NCBI GenBank assembly: GCA_963826145.1
Contig: CAWGVW010000002.1
Coordinates: 558,001 to 622,000, forward strand
From: JBGPLJ01 sp963826145
Lineage (GTDB): Bacteria > Pseudomonadota > Gammaproteobacteria > Steroidobacterales > Steroidobacteraceae
Direction: 5' to 3'
DNA: 64,000 nucleotides
In this document: in pieces, positions 35,489-43,906 of the stretch
Position numbering within the stretch: the stretch's first letter is position 1
Layout: every line of letters starts with the position of its first letter
Translations under genes and position numbers: made by a program
The notes under the pieces: generated by a model
What the model saw: only the letters and a program-made list of their open reading frames with translations
Told to the model about the DNA's origin: nothing
Database searches by the model: none

Positions 35489-36982
35489 ATGAACGATTCC
35501 CAAGCGACTTTCTTCGGTCACCCGCGCGGTCTCGCAACACTCTTTTTTACGGAAATGTTCGAGCGCTTCACTTATTACGGGATGCGGGCACTCCTGACAC
35601 TCTTTCTGAGCGCCGCCGTGATGAGCGGCGGATTCGGCATGACACAGGAGGAAGCGGGCGCGATCTACGGCATTTACACCGGCGCCGTCTACCTCTTCTG
35701 TGTGCCCGGCGGCTGGATCGCCGATCGCATTCTCGGCCAGCGGCAGGCGGTCTGGTACGGCGGCATCCTGATAGCAATCGGCAATTGTGTGCTCGCGGTA
35801 CCCGCCGGCCGGGAGCTCTTCTATCTCGGACTCATGTTGATCGTCCTCGGCGTCGGCCTTTTGAAGCCGAACGTCAGTGCGGTCGTCGGAGCTCTTTACA
35901 AGGATCAACCAGGCTATCGTCGCGACGCGGGCTTTTCGCTCTTTTATATGGGCATCAACCTCGGCGCCTTCATCGCTCCGTGGATCGCCGGCACGATCGG
36001 TGAAAAAGTCGGCTATCGACTTGGGTTCCTCGCGGCGGGCATCGCCATGATCATCGGCGTGGTGCAGTTCCGGTTGACAGCGAGATATCTGGGCGACGCG
36101 GGCCTCGCACCGGTGTTCCGCGGCCCCGACGAGAAGTCCCGCAACGTTCGCATTGCGCTCGGCGGCCTCGCGCTTCTTATCGTGCTGGGACTGCTGGCGT
36201 ACTTCGGCGTGATCCGGGTGACCCCGAGTGCGCTCGCCTGGCAGCTGCTCTTCGCGATGGTTCTCATCGCGCTCGCCGTCTTCGGCGGCATCCTGCTCAC
36301 GGGGGGCCTTGATACGACGGAGAAGAAGCGCATCGGCGTGATTTTCGTCTTCTTCGTGTGCGCGGCGCTCTTCTGGGCGGGCTTCGAGCAGGCCGGCTCG
36401 ACGTTCAACTTCTTCGCCCGCGACTATACGGACCGCTCGTGGCTCGGCAGCTGGTTCGAGGATGGCCAGCATCCGGCCAGCTGGTATCAGTCGGTGCAGC
36501 CGCTTTTCGTGATTTTGCTGTCACCGGTTTTCACCTGGATCTGGGTCGCGCTCGGCCGGCGCAACCTCGATCCGTCGGCGCCACTCAAGTTCGGGCTCGG
36601 GCTGATACAGCTCGGCCTCGGCATGGGCGTGATGGCTCTCGCGGCAATGCTCGTCGTTTCCAGCCACGGCAAGGTCATGCCAACGTGGCTGATGCTCACC
36701 TATCTGCTGCACACGACCGGCGAGTTGTGCCTCTCGCCGGTCGGGCTGTCGAACGTGACGAAGCTCGCCCCACCACGCTTCGTGGGGCAGATGATGGGGA
36801 CCTGGTTCCTGGGTGCCGCGATCGGCAATACGATTGCGGGACTCATCGGTGGCGAGGTCGGTACCAGTGCTGAAGCCATGCCGGGGCAGTTCACGCTGAT
36901 GCTCCTCGTTGCCGGCGGCGCCGGCCTGCTGATGATGCTGCTCGCGCCACCTTTCAGGCGCCTGATGGGCGGAATCAAGTAA
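35489..36982 (+). CDS. POT/PTR2 family proton-coupled oligopeptide transporter
   Basis: A 497-residue major-facilitator protein of the POT family. Diagnostic sequence: FFTEMFERFTYYGMRALLTLFL (helix 1 with the ExxERFxYY proton-coupling motif), GGWIADRILGQRQAV, and FSLFYMGINLGAFIAPWIAG (PTR2 signature). About 14 helices are predicted, ending in VAGGAGLLMMLLAPPFRRLMGG. It takes up di- and tripeptides with protons. It is 27 bp upstream of an ACE-like dipeptidase, followed by an OPT transporter, all on one strand. Confidence 0.92.
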   Translation: MNDSQATFFGHPRGLATLFFTEMFERFTYYGMRALLTLFLSAAVMSGGFGMTQEEAGAIYGIYTGAVYLFCVPGGWIADRILGQRQAVWYGGILIAIGNCVLAVPAGRELFYLGLMLIVLGVGLLKPNVSAVVGALYKDQPGYRRDAGFSLFYMGINLGAFIAPWIAGTIGEKVGYRLGFLAAGIAMIIGVVQFRLTARYLGDAGLAPVFRGPDEKSRNVRIALGGLALLIVLGLLAYFGVIRVTPSALAWQLLFAMVLIALAVFGGILLTGGLDTTEKKRIGVIFVFFVCAALFWAGFEQAGSTFNFFARDYTDRSWLGSWFEDGQHPASWYQSVQPLFVILLSPVFTWIWVALGRRNLDPSAPLKFGLGLIQLGLGMGVMALAAMLVVSSHGKVMPTWLMLTYLLHTTGELCLSPVGLSNVTKLAPPRFVGQMMGTWFLGAAIGNTIAGLIGGEVGTSAEAMPGQFTLMLLVAGGAGLLMMLLAPPFRRLMGGIK

Positions 36983-37009
36983 CGACGACCTACAAGGGGG
37001 ATTGCAGTC

Positions 37010-38842
37010 ATGAGGATCACGACTCGTGCGGCCGGGCTCATGTGCACCAGCCTTATCGCCATGCTCGGCGCATCCGCCCAGGAAACTCCGCAAGCAACGC
37101 AGCAGGAGACGGCGGAGCAGTTCGTCGCACGCCTCAACAAGGAATTCACGGCTCTCTCCCTCGAAGGCAACAAGGCCGGCTGGACGCAGGCAACCTACAT
37201 CAACGACGACACGGAGTGGCTCAGCGCGAAAGCGAACGAGCGCTACCTTGCGTACTTTAGCGCCGCCGTCGAGCAGTCGAAACGCTATCTTGGCCAGACG
37301 CTCGACAAGACCACGGCACGCGCGCTCGACATCCTGCGCCAGGGTGTATCGACTCCGGCTCCGAACGACCCTGGCAAGCGGGAGCGGCTCTCAAAGCTCG
37401 GCGCGAAGCTCGAAGCGGACTACGGCTCCGCCGAGTACTGCCGCAACGACGACGAGAAAAAGGCCGGCAAGTGCCGCAACATCGATGAGCTCTCGAAGAC
37501 GCTCGCCGAGAGCCGTGACTACGACACGGAACTTGAAGCCTGGGCCGGCTGGCATTCGACGGCACGCGGCTCGCGCAAGAACTACGCGGAGATGGTCGAG
37601 CTCGCGAACGAAGGCGCGCGCGAACTCGGCTACAAGGACCTTGGCGCCCAGTGGCGTTCCGGCTACGACATGGACGCGGATGCGTTCGCCGCTGAAGCGC
37701 AGCGCCTCTATTCACAGATACAGCCACTCTACAAGCAGCTGCACTGCTATACGCGAGCGCGGCTTCAGCAGAAATACGGCGCCGACAAGGTGCCCTCGGG
37801 CAAGCCCATTCCGGCGCACCTGCTCGGCAACATGTGGGCCCAGCAGTGGAACAAGATCTATGAACTGCTCGAGCCATACCCCGGCGTCACCAATCTCGAC
37901 GTCGATAAATCGCTGAAGGACCAGGGGTACGACGCGACGAAGATGATGAAGTCAGCCGAGAACTTCTATATGTCCATCGGCTTCCCGCAGCTGCCCGATA
38001 CGTTCTGGGAACGCTCAATGCTCGTGCGTCCGCGCGATCGCAACGTCGTCTGCCACGCGAGCGCGTGGGACATCGACAGTGACGCGAAGGACGTGCGCAT
38101 CAAGATGTGCGCCACGCCGACGGAAGAGGACCTGACGACGATGTACCACGAGCTGGGGCACGTCTATTACTTCCTCTGGTATCGCGACCTGCCCTACATG
38201 TTCCAGGGCGGCGCGCACGATGGTTTTCACGAGGCGATCGGCGACACGATCAATCTCTCCATGACGCCGGGGTACCTGCACACGATCAACCTGGTCGGCG
38301 ACGTCAAGCCGAGCAAGGAATTCGTGATCAACCAGCAGATGAAGATGGCGCTCGACAAGGTCGCATTCCTGCCCTTCGGCAAGCTCATCGACGAGTGGCG
38401 CTGGAAAGTCTTCTCGGGCGAGATCAAATCGGAAAACTACAACGCTTCGTGGTGGGAACTGCGCCGCCAGTACCAGGGCATCGCACCCGCGACGCCGCGA
38501 ACGGAAGAAGACTTCGATGCGGGCGCGAAGTATCACATTCCCGCGAATGTGCCGTACACGCGCTACTTTCTCTCTTTCATCATTCAATTCCAGTTCCACA
38601 AGGCGCTGTGTCAGGCCGCGGGCTTCAAGGGCCCGTTGAGTGAGTGCTCGATCTATGGCAACCAGGAAGCCGGCAAGCGCTATGCGGCGATGCTGTCGAA
38701 AGGCCAGAGCCAGCCCTGGCAGGACACGCTGTTCGAACTCACCGGTACGCGGCAAATGGACGGCTCGGCGATCATCGAATATTTCCAGCCGCTCATCGGC
38801 TGGCTCAAGACGCAGAACAAGGGCCAGCAGTGCGGCTGGTGA
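37010..38842 (+). CDS. M2-family peptidyl-dipeptidase (ACE-like)
   Basis: A 610-residue zinc metallopeptidase related to angiotensin-converting enzyme. A signal peptide ends near LGASAQE (about 23). The zinc motif is HELGH (380-384) and the third ligand is E408 in DGFHEAIGDTI. Other ACE family blocks include MLVRPRDRNVVCHASAWD and YTRYFLSFIIQFQFHKALC. It should cleave dipeptides from the C-terminus of peptides in the periplasm. The flanking POT and OPT transporters would take up its products and substrates. Length is near that of bacterial ACE homologues. Confidence 0.93.
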   Translation: MRITTRAAGLMCTSLIAMLGASAQETPQATQQETAEQFVARLNKEFTALSLEGNKAGWTQATYINDDTEWLSAKANERYLAYFSAAVEQSKRYLGQTLDKTTARALDILRQGVSTPAPNDPGKRERLSKLGAKLEADYGSAEYCRNDDEKKAGKCRNIDELSKTLAESRDYDTELEAWAGWHSTARGSRKNYAEMVELANEGARELGYKDLGAQWRSGYDMDADAFAAEAQRLYSQIQPLYKQLHCYTRARLQQKYGADKVPSGKPIPAHLLGNMWAQQWNKIYELLEPYPGVTNLDVDKSLKDQGYDATKMMKSAENFYMSIGFPQLPDTFWERSMLVRPRDRNVVCHASAWDIDSDAKDVRIKMCATPTEEDLTTMYHELGHVYYFLWYRDLPYMFQGGAHDGFHEAIGDTINLSMTPGYLHTINLVGDVKPSKEFVINQQMKMALDKVAFLPFGKLIDEWRWKVFSGEIKSENYNASWWELRRQYQGIAPATPRTEEDFDAGAKYHIPANVPYTRYFLSFIIQFQFHKALCQAAGFKGPLSECSIYGNQEAGKRYAAMLSKGQSQPWQDTLFELTGTRQMDGSAIIEYFQPLIGWLKTQNKGQQCGW

Positions 38843-38868
38843 TTTCGTAGAACAACGGAGGAGCCGCC

Positions 38869-40800
38869 ATGGCCGAAGAACGCATACCGCCGCAACTCAC
38901 GTTCAAGGCGATCGCCCTGTCGATCGTCCTGACGCTGATCCTGATGGCGGCGAACGCCTATCTCGGCCTCTTCGCCGGTCTCACGATCGCAACGGCGATT
39001 CCCGCCGCAGTGATCGCTATCGCGGTGCTGCGCCTCTTCGGTCCGCCGAACATGCTGGAGAACAACATCGTCTCGACGGGCGCCTCGGCCGGGTCCTCGA
39101 TCGCATCAGGAGCGATCTTCACGCTGCCCGCGCTCGTGCTGATGGGTTGGTGGAAGGACTTCGACTACGGCTGGACGCTCGCGATCATCGGTCTCGGCGG
39201 ACTGCTCGGCGTGCTCTTCTCGGTTCCGCTCCGCCGCACGATGATCATCGAGCAGAAGCTGCAGTTTCCCGAGGGCGTAGCCGCAGCCGAGGTGCTCAAG
39301 GTCAGCGAGGGTTCGACCGGCGGCGCGAAATGGTTAGGCCTAGCGGCGCTCGCCGGCGGGCTTTTCAAGTTCGCGACATCGGGACTGCACCTCGCACCGG
39401 AATCGTTGACTGTCTCCCGGTATTTTGGTGAGCGTACGGTCGGCTTCTTCAGCTTCGGCCTGTCGCCCGCGCTCATTGCCGTCGGCTACATCGTCGGGCT
39501 CAACATCGGCGCACTCGTCGCGGGCGGCGGCTTGCTCGCATACTGGGTCTTCATTCCGATCTACAGCACTTGGTTCCAGCATCTCGACCCGGCACTGGCG
39601 CAGTCGCTCGTTGGCCTCAGCGCGGAGGATGCCGCCGGTGCGATTCGCGGCGCGCAGGTTCGTTACATCGGCGTTGGCGCAATGCTGATCGGCGGCCTCT
39701 GGACCATCTGGTCATTGCGGGCATCGCTGGTCGCAGGCGTGCGCAGCGGCCTCAATATGCGCGCGCAGGGCGCCGACGTGCCGCATACCGACCGCGATAT
39801 CCCGATGAAGCTGATTCTCATCGGGACGGCCGTCTTCGTGCTGCCACTCTTTATTCTTTACACCCAGGCCGTCGGCAGCTGGGGCATCGGCCTCACGATG
39901 GCGATCATCATGATCATCACAGGATTCCTCTTCTGCTCGGTGGCCGCCTACATGGCCGGTATCGTTGGCTCCTCCAACTCGCCGGTCTCGGGCATGACGA
40001 TCTGTACGATGCTGTTCGCAGCGCTCGTGCTGCTCACGATGGTCGGCCGTAACGGCCCGACCGGTCCGGTTGCAACCATCCTGATTGGCGCCGTCGTCTG
40101 CACGGCGGCTTCGATTGCGGGCGACAACCTGCAGGATCTGAAAGCAGGCTACCTGATCGGCTCCACGCCATGGCGTCAGCAGGTGATGCTTGCGATCGGC
40201 GCCGTATCGAGCGCGTTCCTGATGGCGCCCGTGCTTAATCTCTTTAACAAGGCGTATGGCATCGGCGTACCGGCGTTTCCCGGCGCGCACGCGTTACCCG
40301 CTCCGCAGGCCAATCTCGTCAGGGCGGTCGCGGAGGGAATGTTCGGCGGGAAGCTGCCGTGGAACATGATCATTGTCGGCCTCGTTGTCGGCGCGCTCCT
40401 GATCGCGCTCGACTCGTGGCTCAAGCGCAGCGGCTCGCGCTGGCGGACGCCCGTGCTCGCCGTCGCGGTCGGCATCTATCTGCCGCTCGACGTTTCGACA
40501 CCGCTCCTCGCGGGGGGACTCCTGTGCGAATTCGCGCAGCGCTGGCACCAGCACCGGGACGCCGGCGCAAACACGGAAAAGCTCATGCAGAACGGCATGC
40601 TGTTCGCGGCCGGCATGATCACCGGGGAATCGCTGATGGGCGTCATCATCGCGATCCCGATCGTCGTCTACCAGAACGCAGACGTGATGGCGGTACCCGA
40701 GGCATTCCAGTTCAGTAAGTATGTCGGCGCGATCGTACTCGCCGCACTCTGCGTGTGGCTGTACCAAGTAGCCACGCGCCGAGCGCCAGCCGCCGCCTAG
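38869..40800 (+). CDS. OPT family oligopeptide transporter
   Basis: A 643-residue membrane protein of the OPT superfamily. The start LTFKAIALSIVLTLILMAANAYLGLFAGLTIATAIPAAVIA and NIVSTGASAGSSIASGAIFTLPAL are characteristic of the bacterial peptide-like OPT group. Further conserved parts are GSSNSPVSGMTICTMLFAAL and AGDNLQDLKAGYLIGSTPWRQQ. About 14-16 helices are expected. GGAGG lies before ATG 38869, 26 bp after the dipeptidase stop, so it likely belongs to the same operon. The substrate may be peptides or metal-chelate compounds. Confidence 0.9.
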   Translation: MAEERIPPQLTFKAIALSIVLTLILMAANAYLGLFAGLTIATAIPAAVIAIAVLRLFGPPNMLENNIVSTGASAGSSIASGAIFTLPALVLMGWWKDFDYGWTLAIIGLGGLLGVLFSVPLRRTMIIEQKLQFPEGVAAAEVLKVSEGSTGGAKWLGLAALAGGLFKFATSGLHLAPESLTVSRYFGERTVGFFSFGLSPALIAVGYIVGLNIGALVAGGGLLAYWVFIPIYSTWFQHLDPALAQSLVGLSAEDAAGAIRGAQVRYIGVGAMLIGGLWTIWSLRASLVAGVRSGLNMRAQGADVPHTDRDIPMKLILIGTAVFVLPLFILYTQAVGSWGIGLTMAIIMIITGFLFCSVAAYMAGIVGSSNSPVSGMTICTMLFAALVLLTMVGRNGPTGPVATILIGAVVCTAASIAGDNLQDLKAGYLIGSTPWRQQVMLAIGAVSSAFLMAPVLNLFNKAYGIGVPAFPGAHALPAPQANLVRAVAEGMFGGKLPWNMIIVGLVVGALLIALDSWLKRSGSRWRTPVLAVAVGIYLPLDVSTPLLAGGLLCEFAQRWHQHRDAGANTEKLMQNGMLFAAGMITGESLMGVIIAIPIVVYQNADVMAVPEAFQFSKYVGAIVLAALCVWLYQVATRRAPAAA

Positions 40801-40802
40801 CC

Positions 40803-40892
40803 GGTACCGGTGTTGGATTACTGGGGATTTCAGCCGCAGCCAAGCAGCTAGAATCGGGCTGGTGAAATCCCCAGTAATCCAACACCGGTACC
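40803..40892. repeat. Perfect 30-bp inverted repeat spanning the start of the DMT gene
   Basis: Arms 40803-40832 and 40863-40892 are exact reverse complements, separated by 30 bases. The left arm starts two bases after the OPT gene stop. The right arm covers the first ten codons of the DMT transporter. No T-tract follows on either strand, so it is not a classical terminator. It may be a REP-like element, an operator or a translation-control hairpin. Confidence 0.85.
40849..40854 (+). promoter_or_regulatory. Putative -10 box giving a leaderless DMT transcript
   Basis: TAGAAT in the loop between the two 30-bp repeat arms is followed seven bases later by the GTG start codon at 40862. A transcript would therefore begin at or next to the start codon. 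The GCTAGAAT string also precedes uvrD and trkA in this window. Confidence 0.4.
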
Positions 40893-41818
40893 TCCACGCG
40901 TCCAGCCGTCAGCGGGCATTACGCATCGTCGTGTGCTTCGCGATCCTCTACTTCGTCTGGGGATCGACCTACGTCGTCAACAAGTTCGGCCTGCATCAGC
41001 TGCCGCCGATGTTGCTAGGCGGCGCGCGCTTCTCGCTCGCGGGACTCATCATGGTCTGCCTCGCGCTCGCCCGTGGCGGGCGGATCGCGAGCACGCGCCG
41101 CGAATGGCTCGACGTGCTCGTCATGGGCCTGCTCGGCGTCGCCGTCTCGAACACCATGAATCTCTGGGCGCTGCAGTTCGTCGCCGCCAATCAATCGGCC
41201 CTGATCAATGCGAGTTCCGCGTTCTGGATCGCGGCACTCGGCACGCTCGGTGCCAAGGGCAATCCGTTGTCGACGCGGGCCAAGCTCGGCCTCGGCGTCG
41301 GCTTCGTGGGAGTTGCGCTGGTCCTGTGGCCGAAGGGCGGATACGCCGCCACCGTGCACTTGGCCGAGCTTGCGATCCTGTTCGGCTGCTTCCTGTGGTC
41401 GCTCTGCACGATGTACTACCGCTATATGGAAAACCGGCTGGCGACCTTCATGTTCGTCGGCCTGCAGATGCTCACGGGGGGACTCGCGATGCTGAGCTTC
41501 GGCTTCACGGCAGGCGAAGCAAACCGCTGGAGCTGGGCGCTGCCGGGACTCGTGGCGCTCGCGTACCTCGTGCTCTTCGGCTCGTGCCTGGCCTACGCCG
41601 CCTTCGCGTACCTGACGCTGAACACGACGCCGGCGCGACTCGGCACGTATTCGTACGTGAATCCCGCCGTGACCTGCCTGCTCGCCTGGATCTTTCTTGG
41701 CGAAACCGTGTCGCTGCTGCAGTTCGCCGGGATGGCGGTGATCCTTGCAGGCGTCATGCTCGTGACGCTTGAGGGCTCGCGCGCCCCGAAGTCGCCTGCG
41801 AGCGCGGACGAACTCTAG
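40862..41818 (+). CDS. DMT/EamA-family transporter
   Basis: A 318-residue transporter with ten helices in two EamA repeats. The first helix reads IVVCFAILYFVWGSTYVVNKFGL, containing the WGS[TN]Y motif. The second repeat ends with PAVTCLLAWIFLGETVSLLQFAGMAVILAGVMLV. Members export metabolites or amino acids. Only GTG 40862 gives a full first helix with an N-terminal extension; the next GTG falls inside the helix. The start lies in the right arm of a perfect inverted repeat. Its stop overlaps that of the convergent holin-like gene at CTAG (41815-41818). Confidence 0.85.
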   Translation: MKSPVIQHRYLHASSRQRALRIVVCFAILYFVWGSTYVVNKFGLHQLPPMLLGGARFSLAGLIMVCLALARGGRIASTRREWLDVLVMGLLGVAVSNTMNLWALQFVAANQSALINASSAFWIAALGTLGAKGNPLSTRAKLGLGVGFVGVALVLWPKGGYAATVHLAELAILFGCFLWSLCTMYYRYMENRLATFMFVGLQMLTGGLAMLSFGFTAGEANRWSWALPGLVALAYLVLFGSCLAYAAFAYLTLNTTPARLGTYSYVNPAVTCLLAWIFLGETVSLLQFAGMAVILAGVMLVTLEGSRAPKSPASADEL

Positions 41819-42198
41819 TTCGGCGGATCCTTGCGGACGATCACTTCGATCCACCCGCGTGGACCGATGAACCATGAACCGATCCAGCCGGTGAGGCTTA
41901 CGATGAGCGCGCTCCAGAAGGCAGGGCCGAATCCGGTCAGATGAAATCCCTGCAGCATCGCCGCCACGAGTCCAAGCATCGCGGCGTTGATCACGAGGAT
42001 GAAAAAGCCGAGCGTCGCCAATGTCATGGGCAACGTCAGGATCAGCGCGAGCGGCCGCACGAAGGCGTTGACGATGCCGAGGAGCGCCGCCGCGAGCAGC
42101 AGCGTTCCGCCATCGTCGAAGGAGATCCCGCTGACCAGACGCGTTGCAACCCAGAGACCAACCGCGACCAGCGCGGCGCGCACGAGAAAGCCCAGCAT
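41815..42198 (-). CDS. Phage holin superfamily IV-like membrane protein
   Basis: A 127-residue protein with four hydrophobic segments (FLVRAALVAVGLWVATRLV; LLLAAALLGIVNAFVRPLALILTLPMTLATLGFFILVINAAMLGLVAAML). The NAFVRPLALILTLPxTxxTLG motif marks the family often annotated as phage holin family protein or Mycobacterium membrane protein-like (DUF360). It is a common chromosomal gene and no phage genes are nearby, so a lysis role is unlikely. Function unknown. Confidence 0.8.
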   Translation of the reverse strand: MLGFLVRAALVAVGLWVATRLVSGISFDDGGTLLLAAALLGIVNAFVRPLALILTLPMTLATLGFFILVINAAMLGLVAAMLQGFHLTGFGPAFWSALIVSLTGWIGSWFIGPRGWIEVIVRKDPPN

Positions 42199-42241
42199 TT
42201 CGGATCTCCCCGACGGACGACCCGGTCCGCCTGCGCCCAGC

Positions 42242-42727
42242 CTACTTCGTTCGGCGGCTATCCGTCTTCTTCGGCGGAGTGACGGGTGGTAGTTCCCGCC
42301 CTTCGGTCAGCATCAGGCGCAGTTGCCGGAAGAGAACCGGCCAACCGAGTCGCAAGCGCGCGTAGATCGGATCCCATTCCTTGGTGTCCGGGACGCCCGA
42401 GCCCAGGATGCGCAGCACCGTCGATGCGCCCTTCGAGTCGAGCAGGAAATCGTCGACGAGCGCGGAATCGCTCGGCGGCGAACCCGGAGTCTTGAGATAG
42501 ACGAGGCGTAGCCGCCGGTTCGGCTCGAAGACGTCGATCTGCGCATCGCGGACGCCCCGATCCTTGCGCTCGACGAAATAGCGTCCGCCGGAGCGCGGCT
42601 CGACGACGGCGCGGTCCGCATACCAGCGGACGATCGTGGGCACATGCGTCAGCGCCTCCCAGACGAGCGCGACGGGTACTTCGATTTCGACGTGATGGGC
42701 ATAGCCGCGTGTGCGGACCGGAGACAT
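42242..42727 (-). CDS. SRPBCC (START/AHSA1-like) domain protein
   Basis: A 161-residue protein with the AHSA1/polyketide-cyclase-like fold pattern: VEIEVPVALVWEALTHVPTIVRWYAD at the start, GGRYFVERKDRG, FEPNRRLRLVY, and a long C-terminal helix (WPVLFRQLRLMLTEG). Such cytosolic proteins bind hydrophobic ligands or stress-denatured proteins; the ligand is unknown. ATG 42727 is chosen as it is nine bases from GAGG. It is 43 bp downstream of the holin-like gene's start on the same strand orientation and may be upstream in one transcript. Confidence 0.75.
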   Translation of the reverse strand: MSPVRTRGYAHHVEIEVPVALVWEALTHVPTIVRWYADRAVVEPRSGGRYFVERKDRGVRDAQIDVFEPNRRLRLVYLKTPGSPPSDSALVDDFLLDSKGASTVLRILGSGVPDTKEWDPIYARLRLGWPVLFRQLRLMLTEGRELPPVTPPKKTDSRRTK

Positions 42728-42850
42728 TGGCACTGGCCTCGAGGAAGTGTCGAGTTCAAGGTGGATGCCGCGTATTCTGCCACCGCGACTTTGTGGTCAG
42801 GAAGGACCGAAGTCTAGAAATTGCGTTGCCAACCGAAGCTGGAGATCGAC

Positions 42851-43279
42851 ATGCTGTGGGTTGAAATCGTGATCGCACTCGCCGTGCTCGAGTTCGTCGT
42901 ATTCGGCATCTTCGTCGGCCGCGCACGCGGCCGTTACCAGATTAAGGCGCCGGCGACCACGGGCAATGAGGTCTTCGAGCGGTACTTTCGTATTCACTAC
43001 AACACGCTCGAACAGCTGATCGCGTTCCTGCCCGGCATCTGGCTCTTTGCGAACCACGTGAGCGTGCGCTGGGCCGCGATCATCGGCGCGGTCTATCTCA
43101 TCGGGAGGATCGTGTACTTCAGGGGTTACGCGGCGGCGCCGGAGAAGCGCCACATCGGATCTTTGCTGTCGATGGTACCGACGCTTGTGCTGCTGCTAGG
43201 GGGACTCGGCGGCCTCGTCTACGAGGGCCTGCATACCGCGGACGCGGATGTCGTCGTCGAGGGGGATCGCCAGAATTGA
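42851..43279 (+). CDS. MAPEG family membrane protein
   Basis: A 142-residue four-helix membrane protein. The MAPEG signature is FERYFRIHYNTLEQLIAFLPGIWLFANHVS, followed by IIGAVYLIGRIVYFRGYAAAPEKR. Eukaryotic relatives are glutathione- or eicosanoid-metabolising enzymes; bacterial members are likely glutathione S-transferase-like. ATG 42851 has GGAG seven bases upstream and gives a normal-length first helix. It is divergent from the SRPBCC gene. A tandem 12-mer (43275-43286, 43288-43299) covers its stop codon. Confidence 0.85.
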   Translation: MLWVEIVIALAVLEFVVFGIFVGRARGRYQIKAPATTGNEVFERYFRIHYNTLEQLIAFLPGIWLFANHVSVRWAAIIGAVYLIGRIVYFRGYAAAPEKRHIGSLLSMVPTLVLLLGGLGGLVYEGLHTADADVVVEGDRQN

Positions 43280-43299
43280 TGGCCAGTATTGATGGCCAG
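43275..43299 (+). repeat. Tandem 12-bp repeat at the MAPEG stop codon
   Basis: ATTGATGGCCAG occurs twice, separated by one T. The first copy carries the TGA stop of the MAPEG gene. It looks like a small local duplication of no evident function. Confidence 0.6.
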
Positions 43300-43303
43300 A
43301 AAG

Positions 43304-43341
43304 GCCGGAGCGGACAGCTGTTACCAGCTGTCCGCTCCGGC
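43304..43341 (-). terminator. Terminator hairpin after the RNA-binding protein gene
   Basis: A perfect 17-bp stem (43304-43320 with 43325-43341) closes a GTAA (GNRA-type) tetraloop on the minus strand, 25 bases after the RRM stop, followed by CTTTCT. The T-tract is short; it could also stop the convergent MAPEG transcript. Confidence 0.7.
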
Positions 43342-43366
43342 TCATCAAAGTCGGGAAAGGATCCCG

Positions 43367-43660
43367 TTAGCGGCGCCAGCCGCCGCCGCCGCCTGAACGG
43401 CGCTGACCGCCGCCCTGCGGGCGTTCCTGGGCTTCGTTGACACGCAGCGGGCGACCGCCCATGTCCTGGCCATTCATCGACTGGATGGCGCGCGAGGCAT
43501 CGGCACGATTCATTTCGACGAACGCAAAGCCGCGCGGGCGGCCCGTGTCGCGATCGAGAACGATGTTCACGGACTCCACGGTGCCGTGGGCGGCGAACGC
43601 CGTACGAACCTGGTCTTCAGTGGCCGTAAACGGGAGATTGCCAACATAAATCTTCGTCAT
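43367..43660 (-). CDS. RRM-domain RNA-binding protein (RbpA/cold-shock type)
   Basis: A 97-residue protein with a single RNA recognition motif: RNP2 IYVGNL (4-9) and RNP1 RGFAFVEM (43-50), followed by a Gly/Arg-rich tail (PQGGGQRRSGGGGGWRR). Small proteins of this build in bacteria bind single-stranded RNA and are often cold-induced. The ATG at 43660 gives the exact family N-terminus (MTKIYVGNLPF). A TATAGA box at 43728-43723 (minus) suggests a leader of about 55 nt; the gene ends in a strong hairpin, so it is probably monocistronic. Confidence 0.92.
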   Translation of the reverse strand: MTKIYVGNLPFTATEDQVRTAFAAHGTVESVNIVLDRDTGRPRGFAFVEMNRADASRAIQSMNGQDMGGRPLRVNEAQERPQGGGQRRSGGGGGWRR

Positions 43661-43722
43661 TGAGAGAACTCCGGAAAAACTAGATACGGATGCAAAACCC
43701 GGTATGCCGCGCCGTGCCCGCA

Positions 43723-43728
43723 TCTATA
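43723..43728 (-). promoter_or_regulatory. Putative -10 box of the RRM protein gene
   Basis: TATAGA on the minus strand, about 62 bases before the ATG, in an otherwise gene-free 246-bp gap between the MOSC gene and the RRM gene. No clear -35 is seen. Confidence 0.35.
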
Positions 43729-43906
43729 GCCTCGCGGCGAAAATGCATGGGGCGGCGTCGGCCCCGGTACCAGAGCATCGATCGCTAACGGCTTTGCTAA
43801 GGATTGGCCGTAACTTCGGGCGAAAAGCCGCTGAAGGCCAAAGAAAGTAAAGTCACAAGGTCACGAGCCGGCGCGAAGCCTACGGTAAGCGCCCCGGGGA
43901 TGCAAA

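Noticed and set aside
37633..37642. Second copy of the TACAAGGAC piece of the nested hairpin
   Set aside because: It is a chance match inside the dipeptidase coding sequence with no surrounding inverted repeat.
41815..42198. Prophage remnant suggested by the phage-holin-like protein
   Set aside because: The family is common on chromosomes, and no integrase, lysin or structural phage genes are nearby.
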